A stretch of DNA of 13,247 nt from an uncultured Flavobacteriales bacterium (GTDB lineage Bacteria > Bacteroidota > Bacteroidia > Flavobacteriales_D > Sanyastnellaceae). The stretch covers positions 1-13,247 of the forward strand of contig CALJKR010000027.1 of NCBI GenBank assembly GCA_937974555.1, given 5' to 3'. Both the position numbers and the translations under genes were made by a program. Positions 5,852-13,247 of this stretch are shown here, piece after piece (within the stretch, counting starts at the first letter, position 1; every line of letters starts with the position of its first letter). The notes beneath the pieces are model-generated. The model worked only from the letters and a program-made list of their open reading frames with translations. It was not told the origin of the DNA and made no database searches.

Positions 5852-7431
5852 TGAAAAGAGTATTGATTTTTTTGGTGGTATTTACCCCATGGATTTCTTG
5901 GTCACAGAAAAATAATGCTGAGACTTTTGGACAAAATATTTCTGTTCAAGAATTAAAAAAGCACCTGTATGTATTGGCTTCAGATGCTTATGAGGGCAGA
6001 GAAACAGGAATGGAAGGTCAGCGTAAAGCAGCGCAATATTTGGATGATTATTATGCCCAAATCGGCATTCCAACGCAAAGACAAATTTTTCCTTTGAAAC
6101 GATTGAGTTTTTTGTCTTCTACGGTTCAAATTTCTTCTGGCGCTAATGAAAAACCTGAGACTTTGAATTTTATTGAAGATTTTTATTTTTTCAGTGCAGA
6201 CAAAACCCAATCCGTTGAAGTAAAGGAAGTGGTATTTGTAGGTTATGGTATCAGTGACGAAAATTGGGATGATTATAAAAGTGTTGATGTCAAAGGAAAA
6301 GTGATTGTTTGTTTGTCAGGTGAACCTGTAAAAAAAGGAAAAAGTTTAATTACCGGAACGGAGACTTTTTCGGAATGGACTTTTGATCGTGAATTGAAAA
6401 GAAAAACAGCCATTGAAAAAGGAGCCACAATGTTTATTCAAATTGATCAAAACTTTGATCAATACATGGGCAGAGTAAAGTATTACTTACAGATTCCCAG
6501 AATGACCTTGGATCGTACAGGATCAGAAGACGAAGAGGATTTGCGAATCCCTTATCTCCATTGTTCTTCCAGAATGGCGGATAAAATGTGCAAGGCTTTT
6601 GGATTACCCGCTTACAGTGTGTTGCAGAAAAAGGCCATTTCCAAAAAACGTGTGAAATCCAAATCAGCCAAAGGAAATATGAAAGTGAACTTCCACGTGA
6701 AAAGAGAAGATTTGGTTTCAGAAAATGTAATGGCATTTTTGGAAGGCAGTGATCCAGAATTGAAAGCTGAAATTGTTGTGATCAGTGCACATTATGATCA
6801 CGTCGGAATAATCAATGGTGAGATTCACAATGGCGCGGATGATGATGGTTCAGGAACGGTGAGCGTGATGGAAATTGCACGTGCATTTAAAACCGCTAAG
6901 GACAAAGGAATGGGACCCAAACGTAGCATATTATTTTTACACGTTAGCGGAGAAGAAAAAGGATTGTTGGGTAGTGAGTGGTATTCTGATCATCCCATTT
7001 ATCCTTTGGTGAATACCGTTTGTGATTTGAACGTGGATATGGTGGGAAGAAAAGATGCCGATCATGAAGATGGACGGTATGTTTATTTGATTGGTTCAGA
7101 TAAATTGAGCACAGATTTGCATCAAATATCAGAAGAAGCGAATAAGAAATACACCCAATTGAATTTGGATTACACCTACAATGACCCGAACGATCCCAAT
7201 CAATTTTATTACCGTTCTGACCATTATAATTTTGCCAAGCACAACATTCCTGTGATATTCTATTTCAGCGGTGTGCATGAAGATTACCACAAGCCAGGGG
7301 ATGATCCTGAAAAGATTATGTACGATAAGATGGCAGAAATTGGAAAGCTGGTTTTTCATACCGCTTGGGAAGTGGCCAACCGTCCGGATCGATTGAAGGT
7401 GGATGTCACCAATGATTTTAAAGAGAGATAA
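5851..7431 (+). CDS. Secreted M28-family zinc aminopeptidase with a PA-like insert
   Basis: A 526-residue exported peptidase. Residues 1-19 form a signal peptide (MKRVLIFLVVF...SWSQ). An N-terminal segment typical of M28 enzymes (LYVLASDAYEGRETGMEGQ) follows, then a PA-like insert around residues 120-155 (VVFVGYGISDENWDDYKSVDVKGKVIVCLSG). The catalytic domain shows the di-zinc ligand set: His314 in SAHYDH, bridging Asp330 in GADDDGSGT, catalytic/ligand Glu368-Glu369 in SGEEKGLLGS, Asp396 in NVDMVGR and His480 in EDYHKPGDD. The family removes N-terminal residues from peptides; here it would act in the periplasm or outside the cell to recover amino acids. It overlaps rpiB by one base, and 26 bases separate it from the aldehyde dehydrogenase gene. 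Exact substrate preference cannot be read from the sequence. Confidence 0.93.
   Translation: MKRVLIFLVVFTPWISWSQKNNAETFGQNISVQELKKHLYVLASDAYEGRETGMEGQRKAAQYLDDYYAQIGIPTQRQIFPLKRLSFLSSTVQISSGANEKPETLNFIEDFYFFSADKTQSVEVKEVVFVGYGISDENWDDYKSVDVKGKVIVCLSGEPVKKGKSLITGTETFSEWTFDRELKRKTAIEKGATMFIQIDQNFDQYMGRVKYYLQIPRMTLDRTGSEDEEDLRIPYLHCSSRMADKMCKAFGLPAYSVLQKKAISKKRVKSKSAKGNMKVNFHVKREDLVSENVMAFLEGSDPELKAEIVVISAHYDHVGIINGEIHNGADDDGSGTVSVMEIARAFKTAKDKGMGPKRSILFLHVSGEEKGLLGSEWYSDHPIYPLVNTVCDLNVDMVGRKDADHEDGRYVYLIGSDKLSTDLHQISEEANKKYTQLNLDYTYNDPNDPNQFYYRSDHYNFAKHNIPVIFYFSGVHEDYHKPGDDPEKIMYDKMAEIGKLVFHTAWEVANRPDRLKVDVTNDFKER
6689..6704. promoter_or_regulatory. parS-like site inside the M28 peptidase gene
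   Basis: ACTTCCACGTGAAAAG contains the full TTCCACGTGAAA core (12 of 16 consensus positions). It encodes N-F-H-V-K-R in the peptidase linker region, a lysine-rich segment with little obvious protein constraint. It is the only cluster member right of the AT-rich stretch. Confidence 0.6.
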
Positions 7432-7457
7432 AAATTAGATTAGTAATCAAAGAAAAC

Positions 7458-8981
7458 ATGCAAGAGATTTTAAAAACCTTAGGTTTAGAAGCGGTAAACG
7501 CAGGAACTTCAACAGGATTGAAATTCATGGGATCTGGAGAAGTTATTTCTTCTTATTCCCCAGTGGATGGTAAACACATTGCAGATGTGAAGTCCACCAC
7601 AAAAGAAGAGTATGAGCAAGTGATTTTAACGGCTCAAAAAGCGTATCAAGAGTGGCGTTTGATACCAGCGCCCAAGCGCGGTGAGATTGTTCGTCAATTT
7701 GGCGAAAAATTGCGTGCTAAAAAAGACGCTTTGGGAAGATTGGTGAGTTATGAAATGGGAAAATCATTACAAGAGGGATGGGGTGAAGTTCAAGAGATGA
7801 TTGACATCTGTGATTTTGCTGTTGGATTGAGTCGTCAGTTGTATGGATTGACCATGCACAGTGAGCGTCCTGGTCACAGAATGTATGAGCAATGGCATCC
7901 ACTGGGTGTTGTAGGAATTATTTCTGCGTTCAATTTTCCCGTTGCCGTTTGGAGTTGGAATTCGGCTTTGGCGTGGATATGCGGAGATACATGTGTTTGG
8001 AAAGCATCTGAGAAAGCGCCATTGTGTGCAGTGGCTTGTCAAAATATTTGGAACGAGGTTGCAAAAGAAAACAACTTGCCAGAAGGAATTTCTTGCATCA
8101 TCACAGGAAAAGTGCAGGAAGGAGAGTGGTTGGTAACAGACACCCGCGTTCCATTGATTTCTGCTACAGGCTCTACTCGTATGGGACGAATTGTGGGCGC
8201 TAAAGTGGCTGAGCGTTTTGGAAAGAGTTTGTTGGAATTGGGAGGAAACAATGCCATCATCGTGACCGAAACCGCAGATTTGAAAATGTGCATCCCAGCG
8301 ATGGTCTTTGGTGCAGTAGGAACAGCAGGACAGCGTTGCACAACCACTCGTCGATTGATTATTCACGAGAGTTTGTACGAGGCAACCAAAGAGAGTTTGG
8401 TTAAAGCTTATGGGCAATTGCGCATCGGTGATCCTTTGGATGCCAACAACCACGTAGGTCCACTTATTGATAAAGATGCAGTAAACAATTACTTGAATGC
8501 CATTGAGCAAGCCAAGGCCCAAGGTGGAAAGGTATTGGTAGAAGGAGGCGTTTTAGAAGGAGAGCAATACACTTCAGGATGTTATGTAAAGCCTTGCATC
8601 ATTGAGGCCAATAACGATATGGCCATTGTCCAACACGAAACATTTGCGCCCATTTTGTATGTGATGTCTTATAAAACTTTGGATGAGGCTATCGCGATGC
8701 AAAATGGAGTAGTGCAAGGATTGAGTTCATCCATCATGACTTTGAACATGAGAGAAGCGGAGCGTTTCTTGAGTTGTGAAGGATCGGATTGTGGAATTGC
8801 CAACGTGAACATCGGAACCAGTGGCGCTGAAATTGGTGGCGCGTTTGGTGGAGAGAAGGAGACCGGTGGTGGACGTGAGAGCGGATCTGATGCTTGGAGA
8901 AACTACATGCGTCGTCAAACCAACACCATCAACTATTCAACCTCACTGCCATTGGCGCAGGGGATTAAATTTGATATCTAA
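7458..8981 (+). CDS. amaB: ALDH7-type aldehyde dehydrogenase (antiquitin / piperideine-6-carboxylate dehydrogenase-like)
   Basis: A full-length 507-residue NAD(P)-dependent aldehyde dehydrogenase. The nucleotide-fold block around FNFPVAVWSWN is followed by WKASEKAP, the GSTRMGR turn, the general base Glu260 in LELGGNN, the catalytic Cys294 in GQRCTTTRR, and the ETFAPILYV and GGAFGGEKETGGGRESGSDAW blocks near the C-terminus. The start (LGL.AVNAGTSTG) and the GGEKETGGGRESGSD block point to the ALDH7 subfamily, whose bacterial members oxidise alpha-aminoadipate semialdehyde (in equilibrium with piperideine-6-carboxylate) to alpha-aminoadipate in lysine catabolism. The symbol amaB rests on this assignment; no other lysine-degradation gene is in the window, so a broader aldehyde substrate is possible. 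It sits after a peptidase gene, which loosely fits amino-acid use. The stop TAA overlaps the next ATG by one base. Confidence 0.88.
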   Translation: MQEILKTLGLEAVNAGTSTGLKFMGSGEVISSYSPVDGKHIADVKSTTKEEYEQVILTAQKAYQEWRLIPAPKRGEIVRQFGEKLRAKKDALGRLVSYEMGKSLQEGWGEVQEMIDICDFAVGLSRQLYGLTMHSERPGHRMYEQWHPLGVVGIISAFNFPVAVWSWNSALAWICGDTCVWKASEKAPLCAVACQNIWNEVAKENNLPEGISCIITGKVQEGEWLVTDTRVPLISATGSTRMGRIVGAKVAERFGKSLLELGGNNAIIVTETADLKMCIPAMVFGAVGTAGQRCTTTRRLIIHESLYEATKESLVKAYGQLRIGDPLDANNHVGPLIDKDAVNNYLNAIEQAKAQGGKVLVEGGVLEGEQYTSGCYVKPCIIEANNDMAIVQHETFAPILYVMSYKTLDEAIAMQNGVVQGLSSSIMTLNMREAERFLSCEGSDCGIANVNIGTSGAEIGGAFGGEKETGGGRESGSDAWRNYMRRQTNTINYSTSLPLAQGIKFDI

Positions 8982-10225
8982 TGAAACCTAAAATTTTCCT
9001 CCTTCTATCTTTTATGATTTCAGTAATGACTCAAGCGCAGACAGAAGCGTGGAAAATGAAGTTTCATTTGAATGATTCGGTAGATGCAGTTTTTGATGTG
9101 TTGTTAGAACATGGGGAAAACACCAAGGGCATGACCATTGAGAATGGTGGTGAATCGATTTATTTAAACAGCATAGAAGGCCAGGAATATCCTGGCTTTC
9201 TTTTTCCCTATTTTGATACCAAGATAGAGTGGAAGCCAGCGGACAAAGGCGATATGGCCTGGAAGGGTTGGTTTATTAAGAAGGGTGGAAAGCCTGTCAA
9301 TTTTGATGCGGAAAGACAGTCCTATATCAGTGCAGATGAGGAGTCCTTGTCCGAGAAGCTGATGCAAGATCAAGTTATTGAAAAGCGTCAGAAAGTGGTG
9401 TTTGAGCCCGGAACCCCCGATGCTTACAACGCCATCGGTTTGTTTGATTTGTATCCCAATGGCATTTGCACGGGAACGTTTTTAACGGAGACTGGAGATT
9501 ATCGATTTTTAAAGGGAGAATGGGACAGTGACCACATTCAAATGCAATGTTTGGATGGAGCGCATTTGTTTTGCTTTACGGCGGAAATTGCCCATGAATA
9601 CGGAAGCTTTATCAACGGTAGATTTTATAGTGGAAATACCTATTCAGAAAAATGGGAAGGAGGAGATGATCAAACGTTTGAATTGCGCCAAGCTGAAGAT
9701 TTGGTGAAGTTAAGACCAGGCAAGGAAGGAGAAATTTTCACGTTTTCTGCCATGGATTTGCAAGGCCAGATGAAAACATTTGGGGCAGAGGATTGGAAGG
9801 GACATTTGAGCATCATCCAATTGATGGGCACTTGGTGTCCCAATTGCACGGATGAGGGCAAGGTGATGGCCGCGATGCATAAGAAGTATGGGGCAAAAGG
9901 ACTGCAGATCATTCCAGTGGCGTTTGAGCGCTCCGATGATATTGTAGAAAACAAGCGCGTCATACAAAAGCAATTGGCGCAATTGAACTGCGGTTATGAG
10001 GCCTATGTGGGAAGAGCAGAAGGAAAGGGCAAGGATCGCGCGCAAAATGTATTTCCACAGTTAGAAAAGGTAATGGCCTTTCCCACCCTGATTGTGATCA
10101 ATAGCGAAGGAAAAGTAGTACATATTCATACCGGCTTTAATGGACCAGCGACAGGAAAGTATCACACCAAAGAAGTATTGCAGTTGGAGAAAATGATTGA
10201 GCAGGGGCTCAAGGAAATTCACTGA
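8981..10225 (+). CDS. Exported TlpA-like thioredoxin-fold protein
   Basis: A 414-residue protein with a signal peptide (MKPKIFLLLSFMISVMTQAQ). About 235 residues of beta-rich sequence precede a thioredoxin-fold domain that starts near residue 245. The redox motif GTWCPNC (Cys286, Cys289) lies after the first strand, the FPTLIVIN segment carries the cis-proline, and HTGFNGPATGKYH follows. TlpA/ResA-type proteins reduce periplasmic disulfides, for example in cytochrome c maturation, but Bacteroidetes encode many with unknown targets. The N-terminal part resembles the beta domains often fused to TlpA in this phylum; I do not assign it a name. It overlaps the upstream dehydrogenase stop by one base (TAATG). 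Its own stop overlaps the stop of the convergent gene by seven bases within TCACTGA. Confidence 0.88.
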   Translation: MKPKIFLLLSFMISVMTQAQTEAWKMKFHLNDSVDAVFDVLLEHGENTKGMTIENGGESIYLNSIEGQEYPGFLFPYFDTKIEWKPADKGDMAWKGWFIKKGGKPVNFDAERQSYISADEESLSEKLMQDQVIEKRQKVVFEPGTPDAYNAIGLFDLYPNGICTGTFLTETGDYRFLKGEWDSDHIQMQCLDGAHLFCFTAEIAHEYGSFINGRFYSGNTYSEKWEGGDDQTFELRQAEDLVKLRPGKEGEIFTFSAMDLQGQMKTFGAEDWKGHLSIIQLMGTWCPNCTDEGKVMAAMHKKYGAKGLQIIPVAFERSDDIVENKRVIQKQLAQLNCGYEAYVGRAEGKGKDRAQNVFPQLEKVMAFPTLIVINSEGKVVHIHTGFNGPATGKYHTKEVLQLEKMIEQGLKEIH

Positions 10226-10689
10226 CCATAAGGAACCAATTGCGGTTGGTCTGTATTCCATTTAATTGTTCTGCTGTGATCACAACCCCCGTGGATGTTG
10301 GCCGCTATAAACAATCGTTTTCCAGATTTCTCTCCCTCAAATAGAATTATCCGGGGCTCGTGTGCCATTTCGTAGGTAACGAAGTCTACTTTGTTTTTTT
10401 TCACCTTTGTTTCTTCATACAACGGAAAGAAGTCCTTTCTTTTTGTAGATCGTTGCATGTGAACAATGGATCTCCATTTTTTTCCTTCTTCTTCAGACAA
10501 TTCACATCCGCCCGAGCAGTAGCGGTTTTTAAATTCTTGTGCATAGGTATTATCTAGAGGATACACGGTTACTGTGATTTCTTCTTTTTCAGGATTGACG
10601 ATTTCGAAAGTAAAAATTCCTCCACCGCAGCGTTGGCCGAAGGAATAGGCTGTTGAAACAACCAATAAGACAAGTAATAGCGTGCGCAT
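10219..10689 (-). CDS. Small secreted cysteine-containing protein, unknown function
   Basis: A 156-residue protein with a clean signal peptide (MRTLLLVLLVVSTAYSFGQ). I do not recognise the family. The mature part has four cysteines, in QRCGGG, NRYCSGGCEL and HGGCDH, which could form two disulfides in the periplasm. The middle is charged and lysine-rich (EETKVKKNKVDF). The upstream neighbour on the plus strand is a periplasmic thioredoxin-fold protein, but the two genes converge and are not co-transcribed, so a functional link is only a guess. The start codon lies in the 94-base gap shared with tetR, which contains a palindromic operator candidate. The coding strand has nearly equal G and C. 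Confidence 0.78.
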   Translation of the reverse strand: MRTLLLVLLVVSTAYSFGQRCGGGIFTFEIVNPEKEEITVTVYPLDNTYAQEFKNRYCSGGCELSEEEGKKWRSIVHMQRSTKRKDFFPLYEETKVKKNKVDFVTYEMAHEPRIILFEGEKSGKRLFIAANIHGGCDHSRTIKWNTDQPQLVPYGQ

Positions 10690-10692
10690 GCC

Positions 10693-10700
10693 CGAATATA
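10693..10700 (-). promoter_or_regulatory. Possible -7 box for the small secreted-protein gene
   Basis: The minus strand reads TATATTCG, one base off TAnnTTTG, three bases before the ATG at 10689. The -33 region falls on the palindrome at 10722-10739 and has no TTTG. Confidence 0.3.
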
Positions 10701-10721
10701 GAATGAAAATGAACCTTAAAA

Positions 10722-10739
10722 TTTAATCAAATGATTAAA
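10722..10739. promoter_or_regulatory. Palindromic operator candidate for the TetR regulator
   Basis: TTTAATCA and TGATTAAA form a perfect 8-bp inverted repeat with two bases (AA) between, ending three bases before the tetR -33 box. TetR-family dimers bind such palindromes, and genes of this class are commonly autoregulated. Its place between two divergent genes means it could also affect the secreted-protein gene. Confidence 0.6.
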
Positions 10740-10742
10740 ATA

Positions 10743-10774
10743 TTTGTTTAAAAGTAAATTAGGCTATTACTTTG
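10743..10774 (+). promoter_or_regulatory. tetR-tolC-hlyD promoter
   Basis: TTTG at 10743-10746 and TTACTTTG at 10767-10774 (one base off TAnnTTTG) are separated by 20 bases, the usual Bacteroidetes -33/-7 spacing. Transcription would start a few bases before the ATG at 10784. Confidence 0.6.
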
Positions 10775-10783
10775 TCCCCATAA

Positions 10784-11422
10784 ATGGCGAAGAAAGAAGC
10801 AAATATTGCGTTAGAAGATTCCGTGTTATCTACCGAGCAGAAAATAAAGTTAGCAGCCAAAGAAGTCTTTCATACCAAGGGTTATGCGGCGACAAGAACC
10901 AGAGACATTGCATCCGCAGCTGGAATAAATTTAGCATTGCTCAATTATTATTTCAGGAGTAAGGAGCGCTTATTTGAAGAAGTAATGCTAGAGAGCATGG
11001 GAGATTTCATGCAAACCATGATGCAAGTTTTTAATCAAGAGAATACCAGCATAGAAGAAAAGATATCGGGCATCGTTGATGCTTACCATGTGCTATTGAA
11101 TGAAAGGCCAGATTTACCTGTTTTTATCCTAAGTGAGTTGCGAAATGGCAATGACTCCGTTGTCTTAAAGGCCACTGGATTGAAAAAAATATATGAGCAA
11201 TCTTATTTTGTTAAGCAATACCAGCAGGCGGTAAAAAATGGGGAGTATCAGGATAGACCCATTTTGTGGCTGATAATGAATATGATGAGCTTGACAATTT
11301 TTCCGTTTATGGGTATGCCATTACTTAAAATCATTGGAAATACAGACGATAGATCCATTCAATTGATGTTAGCAGAAAGAAAAGAACATATTGTAAAGTG
11401 GGTAATTCAATCCTTGAAATAA
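10784..11422 (+). CDS. TetR/AcrR-family transcriptional repressor
   Basis: A 212-residue regulator. The N-terminal TetR helix-turn-helix domain spans about residues 18-67 (KLAAKEVFHTKGYAATRTRDIASAAGI), with the recognition helix NLALLNYYF and the trailing FRSKERLFEEV typical of the family. The rest is a helical ligand-binding and dimer domain without a recognisable ligand signature. It heads the tolC-hlyD efflux genes and shares one base of its TAA stop with the tolC ATG, so it almost certainly controls its own operon, probably binding the palindrome at 10722-10739 and releasing when a pump substrate binds. A GTG at 10744 opens another frame but gives no recognisable protein. Confidence 0.93.
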   Translation: MAKKEANIALEDSVLSTEQKIKLAAKEVFHTKGYAATRTRDIASAAGINLALLNYYFRSKERLFEEVMLESMGDFMQTMMQVFNQENTSIEEKISGIVDAYHVLLNERPDLPVFILSELRNGNDSVVLKATGLKKIYEQSYFVKQYQQAVKNGEYQDRPILWLIMNMMSLTIFPFMGMPLLKIIGNTDDRSIQLMLAERKEHIVKWVIQSLK

Positions 11423-12720
11423 TGAGAAAGTATTTATTCATCTTGTTTGGGATAGTTTCCTTCACGTCAGCTAAGGCTCAAACTAAACAAACTTTTCACT
11501 CATGGAATGAAGTTTTCCAGTGGGTGAGCGCAAATTCTGCCGCAGTAGCTATTGGCGAAAAGGAATTGGACATGGCCAACTTGACGGAGCAAGCCGCCTG
11601 GGCCAATATCTTAAATCCCAGAATTCCCACAACAGGAAGTTGGATCAACAACAATAATCTTCCGGTGAGCTTTATTCCTGGACAAATTTTTGGTGGTCCT
11701 GAGGGAAGTTTTAGAGAGGTAAAATTTGGTCAGCAGTACATCACGACATTCACTGCAGTGCCACAAGTGGACGTCATCAATGTTGCGCGTTGGCAAGATG
11801 TGCGGAGCGCCAAAGTCAATACAGCTTTGGTGGCCAATGAAACAGCTTTGTCCAAGAAAAGAATGCAAGAGCAGGTGAATGTTTTGTATTGCAATATTTT
11901 GATGTTGCAAGAGCAAAAGCAGGTATTGCAGCGATTTGTTTCTATTGCAGATAGTTTGGAGCAGTTGGTGAAGAATAAATATGACCAGGGGATTGTTCGC
12001 TTACAGGATTGGAATGATGCCCGTGTGAATGTATTGCAGCAACAGGGAAGTTTGCGCAATTTGGAAAAGACATTGGCCAATCAGCTGGAAACACTGGGGG
12101 TGATTTGTGGTAAATCTGTACAATTGGAGATACTGCCGTTGGACATGGAATTGGAAAAAAAGCCGATGGCACATGGAAAATTGGAATTGGAGAATGCCGC
12201 ATTAAAAATGGAATATGCCCGAATGATGCATCGCTCAGCGCAATTGGAGCAATTACCGGTACTGTCACTGCAGGGATCTTTGGGTTATCAAAACAACAGC
12301 AATTCGCAATGGATGGATCCCTCAAGCAGATGGATTTATAGCAGTTTTGTGGGCGCAAAGTTGACATGGGATTTGCCCACCAATGCAGTGAAGGTAACCC
12401 AAGTGGGGACTAGGAAAATCAATCATGAGATGGCCAAAATTGCTTGGGAAGAGGAGCAGCGAAATGCACAAGTTCGCAATCAGCAATTGAACAGGGAGTA
12501 TGACAAAGTTTTGCAGGATTATCAGCAGCAAGAGCGCATAGAGGCTTTGGATCAAGATTCTTATCAGCATGTCTACAACATGTTTAAGCAAGATATAGTG
12601 GGAATGGACAAGTTGATGTTGGCACAGCAAAAGGCGCTGCAGTCAACGCTCACGAAAATTGGGGCCAAGTGGAACAGTGAATGGGTTAAAAACAAAATAC
12701 AAATAAGCAATGCGAAGTAA
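11422..12720 (+). CDS. TolC-family outer-membrane efflux protein
   Basis: A 432-residue outer-membrane channel subunit. The signal peptide MRKYLFILFGIVSFTSAKAQ is followed by the pattern of this family: long Gln/Glu/Ala-rich helices, such as those around KRMQEQVNVLYCNILMLQEQ and KYDQGIVRLQDWNDARVNVLQQQ, alternating with short beta segments (TAVPQVDVINVARWQDV and SSFVGAKLTWDLP) in two repeats. A trimer would form the exit duct of a tripartite pump. Length is in the usual range. The frame extends upstream to a GTG at 11398, but the ATG at 11422 gives the proper signal peptide and makes a TAATG overlap with tetR. The following adaptor gene starts inside its last codons. Confidence 0.92.
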   Translation: MRKYLFILFGIVSFTSAKAQTKQTFHSWNEVFQWVSANSAAVAIGEKELDMANLTEQAAWANILNPRIPTTGSWINNNNLPVSFIPGQIFGGPEGSFREVKFGQQYITTFTAVPQVDVINVARWQDVRSAKVNTALVANETALSKKRMQEQVNVLYCNILMLQEQKQVLQRFVSIADSLEQLVKNKYDQGIVRLQDWNDARVNVLQQQGSLRNLEKTLANQLETLGVICGKSVQLEILPLDMELEKKPMAHGKLELENAALKMEYARMMHRSAQLEQLPVLSLQGSLGYQNNSNSQWMDPSSRWIYSSFVGAKLTWDLPTNAVKVTQVGTRKINHEMAKIAWEEEQRNAQVRNQQLNREYDKVLQDYQQQERIEALDQDSYQHVYNMFKQDIVGMDKLMLAQQKALQSTLTKIGAKWNSEWVKNKIQISNAK

Positions 12721-13247
12721 TTTTTTCATGGGATTTTGGTTGGTGATTTTCTTTTGGAGTTGTAAAGGAAATCAACAGGAGGTACAACCGGTGAAGAATG
12801 ACATCACGGAAACCGTTTTTGCATCTGGGCAATTGGTGGCCAATGATCGTTATAATCTAACGGCACAATCGGAAGGTTATTTGTCAGAGGTTCCTGTTAA
12901 AGAAGGAGATGTTTTGGAACAGGGCACAATGGTGGCGCGCATTGACAACAGCACGGTAGATGCCCAAGCCCAGGCTGCTGAGAGGCAGTTGAACATCGCG
13001 AAGCAAAACATCACGGAAGCCTCCCCAGCGTTGCAAGAGGCCAAGGCGGCATCGGAAATCGCGGAGCAAAAAATGAATCAAGAAAAGAAGCAGGCGGATC
13101 GTTATCAAGCATTGTATCAAAGTCAAAGCGTATCCAAATTGGAGTTGGAGAATGCCCAATTGGCCTATGAATCCGCCAAGACCAATTGGATAGCGGCCAA
13201 AAAGCGAATGGCCCAAATTCAACAGCAAGCCGATTGGACGCAGGCCG
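12710..13247 (+). CDS. HlyD/AcrA-type periplasmic adaptor (partial), probable lipoprotein
   Basis: The frame is open to the right edge (179 codons seen). A short hydrophobic segment ends in FFWSC; Cys18 is the likely lipidation site. A barrel-sandwich half follows (SEGYLSEVPVKEGDVLEQGTMVARID, residues about 54-79), then a coiled-coil hairpin rich in Ala, Gln and Lys from residue 80 to the edge, with QSQSVSKLELENAQ near the hairpin turn. This is the membrane-fusion protein that joins the TolC channel to an inner-membrane pump. Start ATG 12710 overlaps tolC by 11 bases; ATG 12728 would also keep the lipobox but shorten the N-terminus by six residues. An RND transporter gene is expected just beyond the window. 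Confidence 0.9.
   Translation, partial: MRSNFFMGFWLVIFFWSCKGNQQEVQPVKNDITETVFASGQLVANDRYNLTAQSEGYLSEVPVKEGDVLEQGTMVARIDNSTVDAQAQAAERQLNIAKQNITEASPALQEAKAASEIAEQKMNQEKKQADRYQALYQSQSVSKLELENAQLAYESAKTNWIAAKKRMAQIQQQADWTQA

Noticed and set aside
6887..6894. GCACGTGC palindrome containing CACGTG
   Set aside because: Flanks are G and C rather than TTY/RAA, so it lacks the parS core; it lies within the M28 coding sequence and one such hexamer is expected by chance.
7767..8522. 251-codon open frame on the minus strand
   Set aside because: It is wholly antisense to the ALDH7-type gene, has no recognisable domain and is a shadow of that gene's codon bias.

Overview
The window looks like part of a Bacteroidetes (Flavobacteriia-type) chromosome. 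Signs of this are start-proximal TAnnTTTG-like -7 boxes, no Shine-Dalgarno sequences, many secreted proteins and lipoproteins ending in a short SC lipobox, a ybeY-mnmG pair, a MORN-repeat 'YwqK-type' protein and an ORF6N-family gene remnant. No species can be named from the sequence alone.

Left part (1-5066), mostly minus strand: a decayed ORF6N-domain gene that has lost its N-terminus at a 36-bp-period tandem repeat and carries an in-frame TAA; mnmG (tRNA wobble-uridine modification); ybeY (rRNA maturation RNase); one plus-strand small secreted or lipid-anchored protein of unknown function; and a large secreted MORN_2-repeat protein. An AT-rich stretch (4995-5425) without a convincing gene separates this part from the right part.

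Right part (5426-13247), almost all plus strand: a tight series rpiB - M28 zinc aminopeptidase - ALDH7-type aldehyde dehydrogenase - TlpA-like thioredoxin-fold protein, with TAATG stop/start overlaps at two of the three junctions. A small convergent secreted protein follows on the minus strand. Last is a tetR - tolC - hlyD efflux operon that runs off the right edge, where an RND pump gene would be expected next. A palindrome between the secreted-protein gene and tetR is a good operator candidate.

The most notable signal is a cluster of parS-like centromere sites. A perfect match to the ParB consensus TGTTNCACGTGAAACA lies just upstream of mnmG. Five more sites with the TTYCACGTGRAA core lie between 2981 and 6704, four of them inside coding sequence and read in different codon phases, so the DNA motif and not the protein appears conserved. 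Gene orientation diverges around 5.0-5.4 kb. By hand count, the coding strand is G-rich in genes that follow this divergence and balanced in the two that oppose it. An AT-rich gene-free stretch with weak DnaA-box-like 9-mers sits at the divergence. Together these suggest that the window lies at or very near the chromosome replication origin. The parS cluster is strong; the exact oriC position is only a hypothesis.
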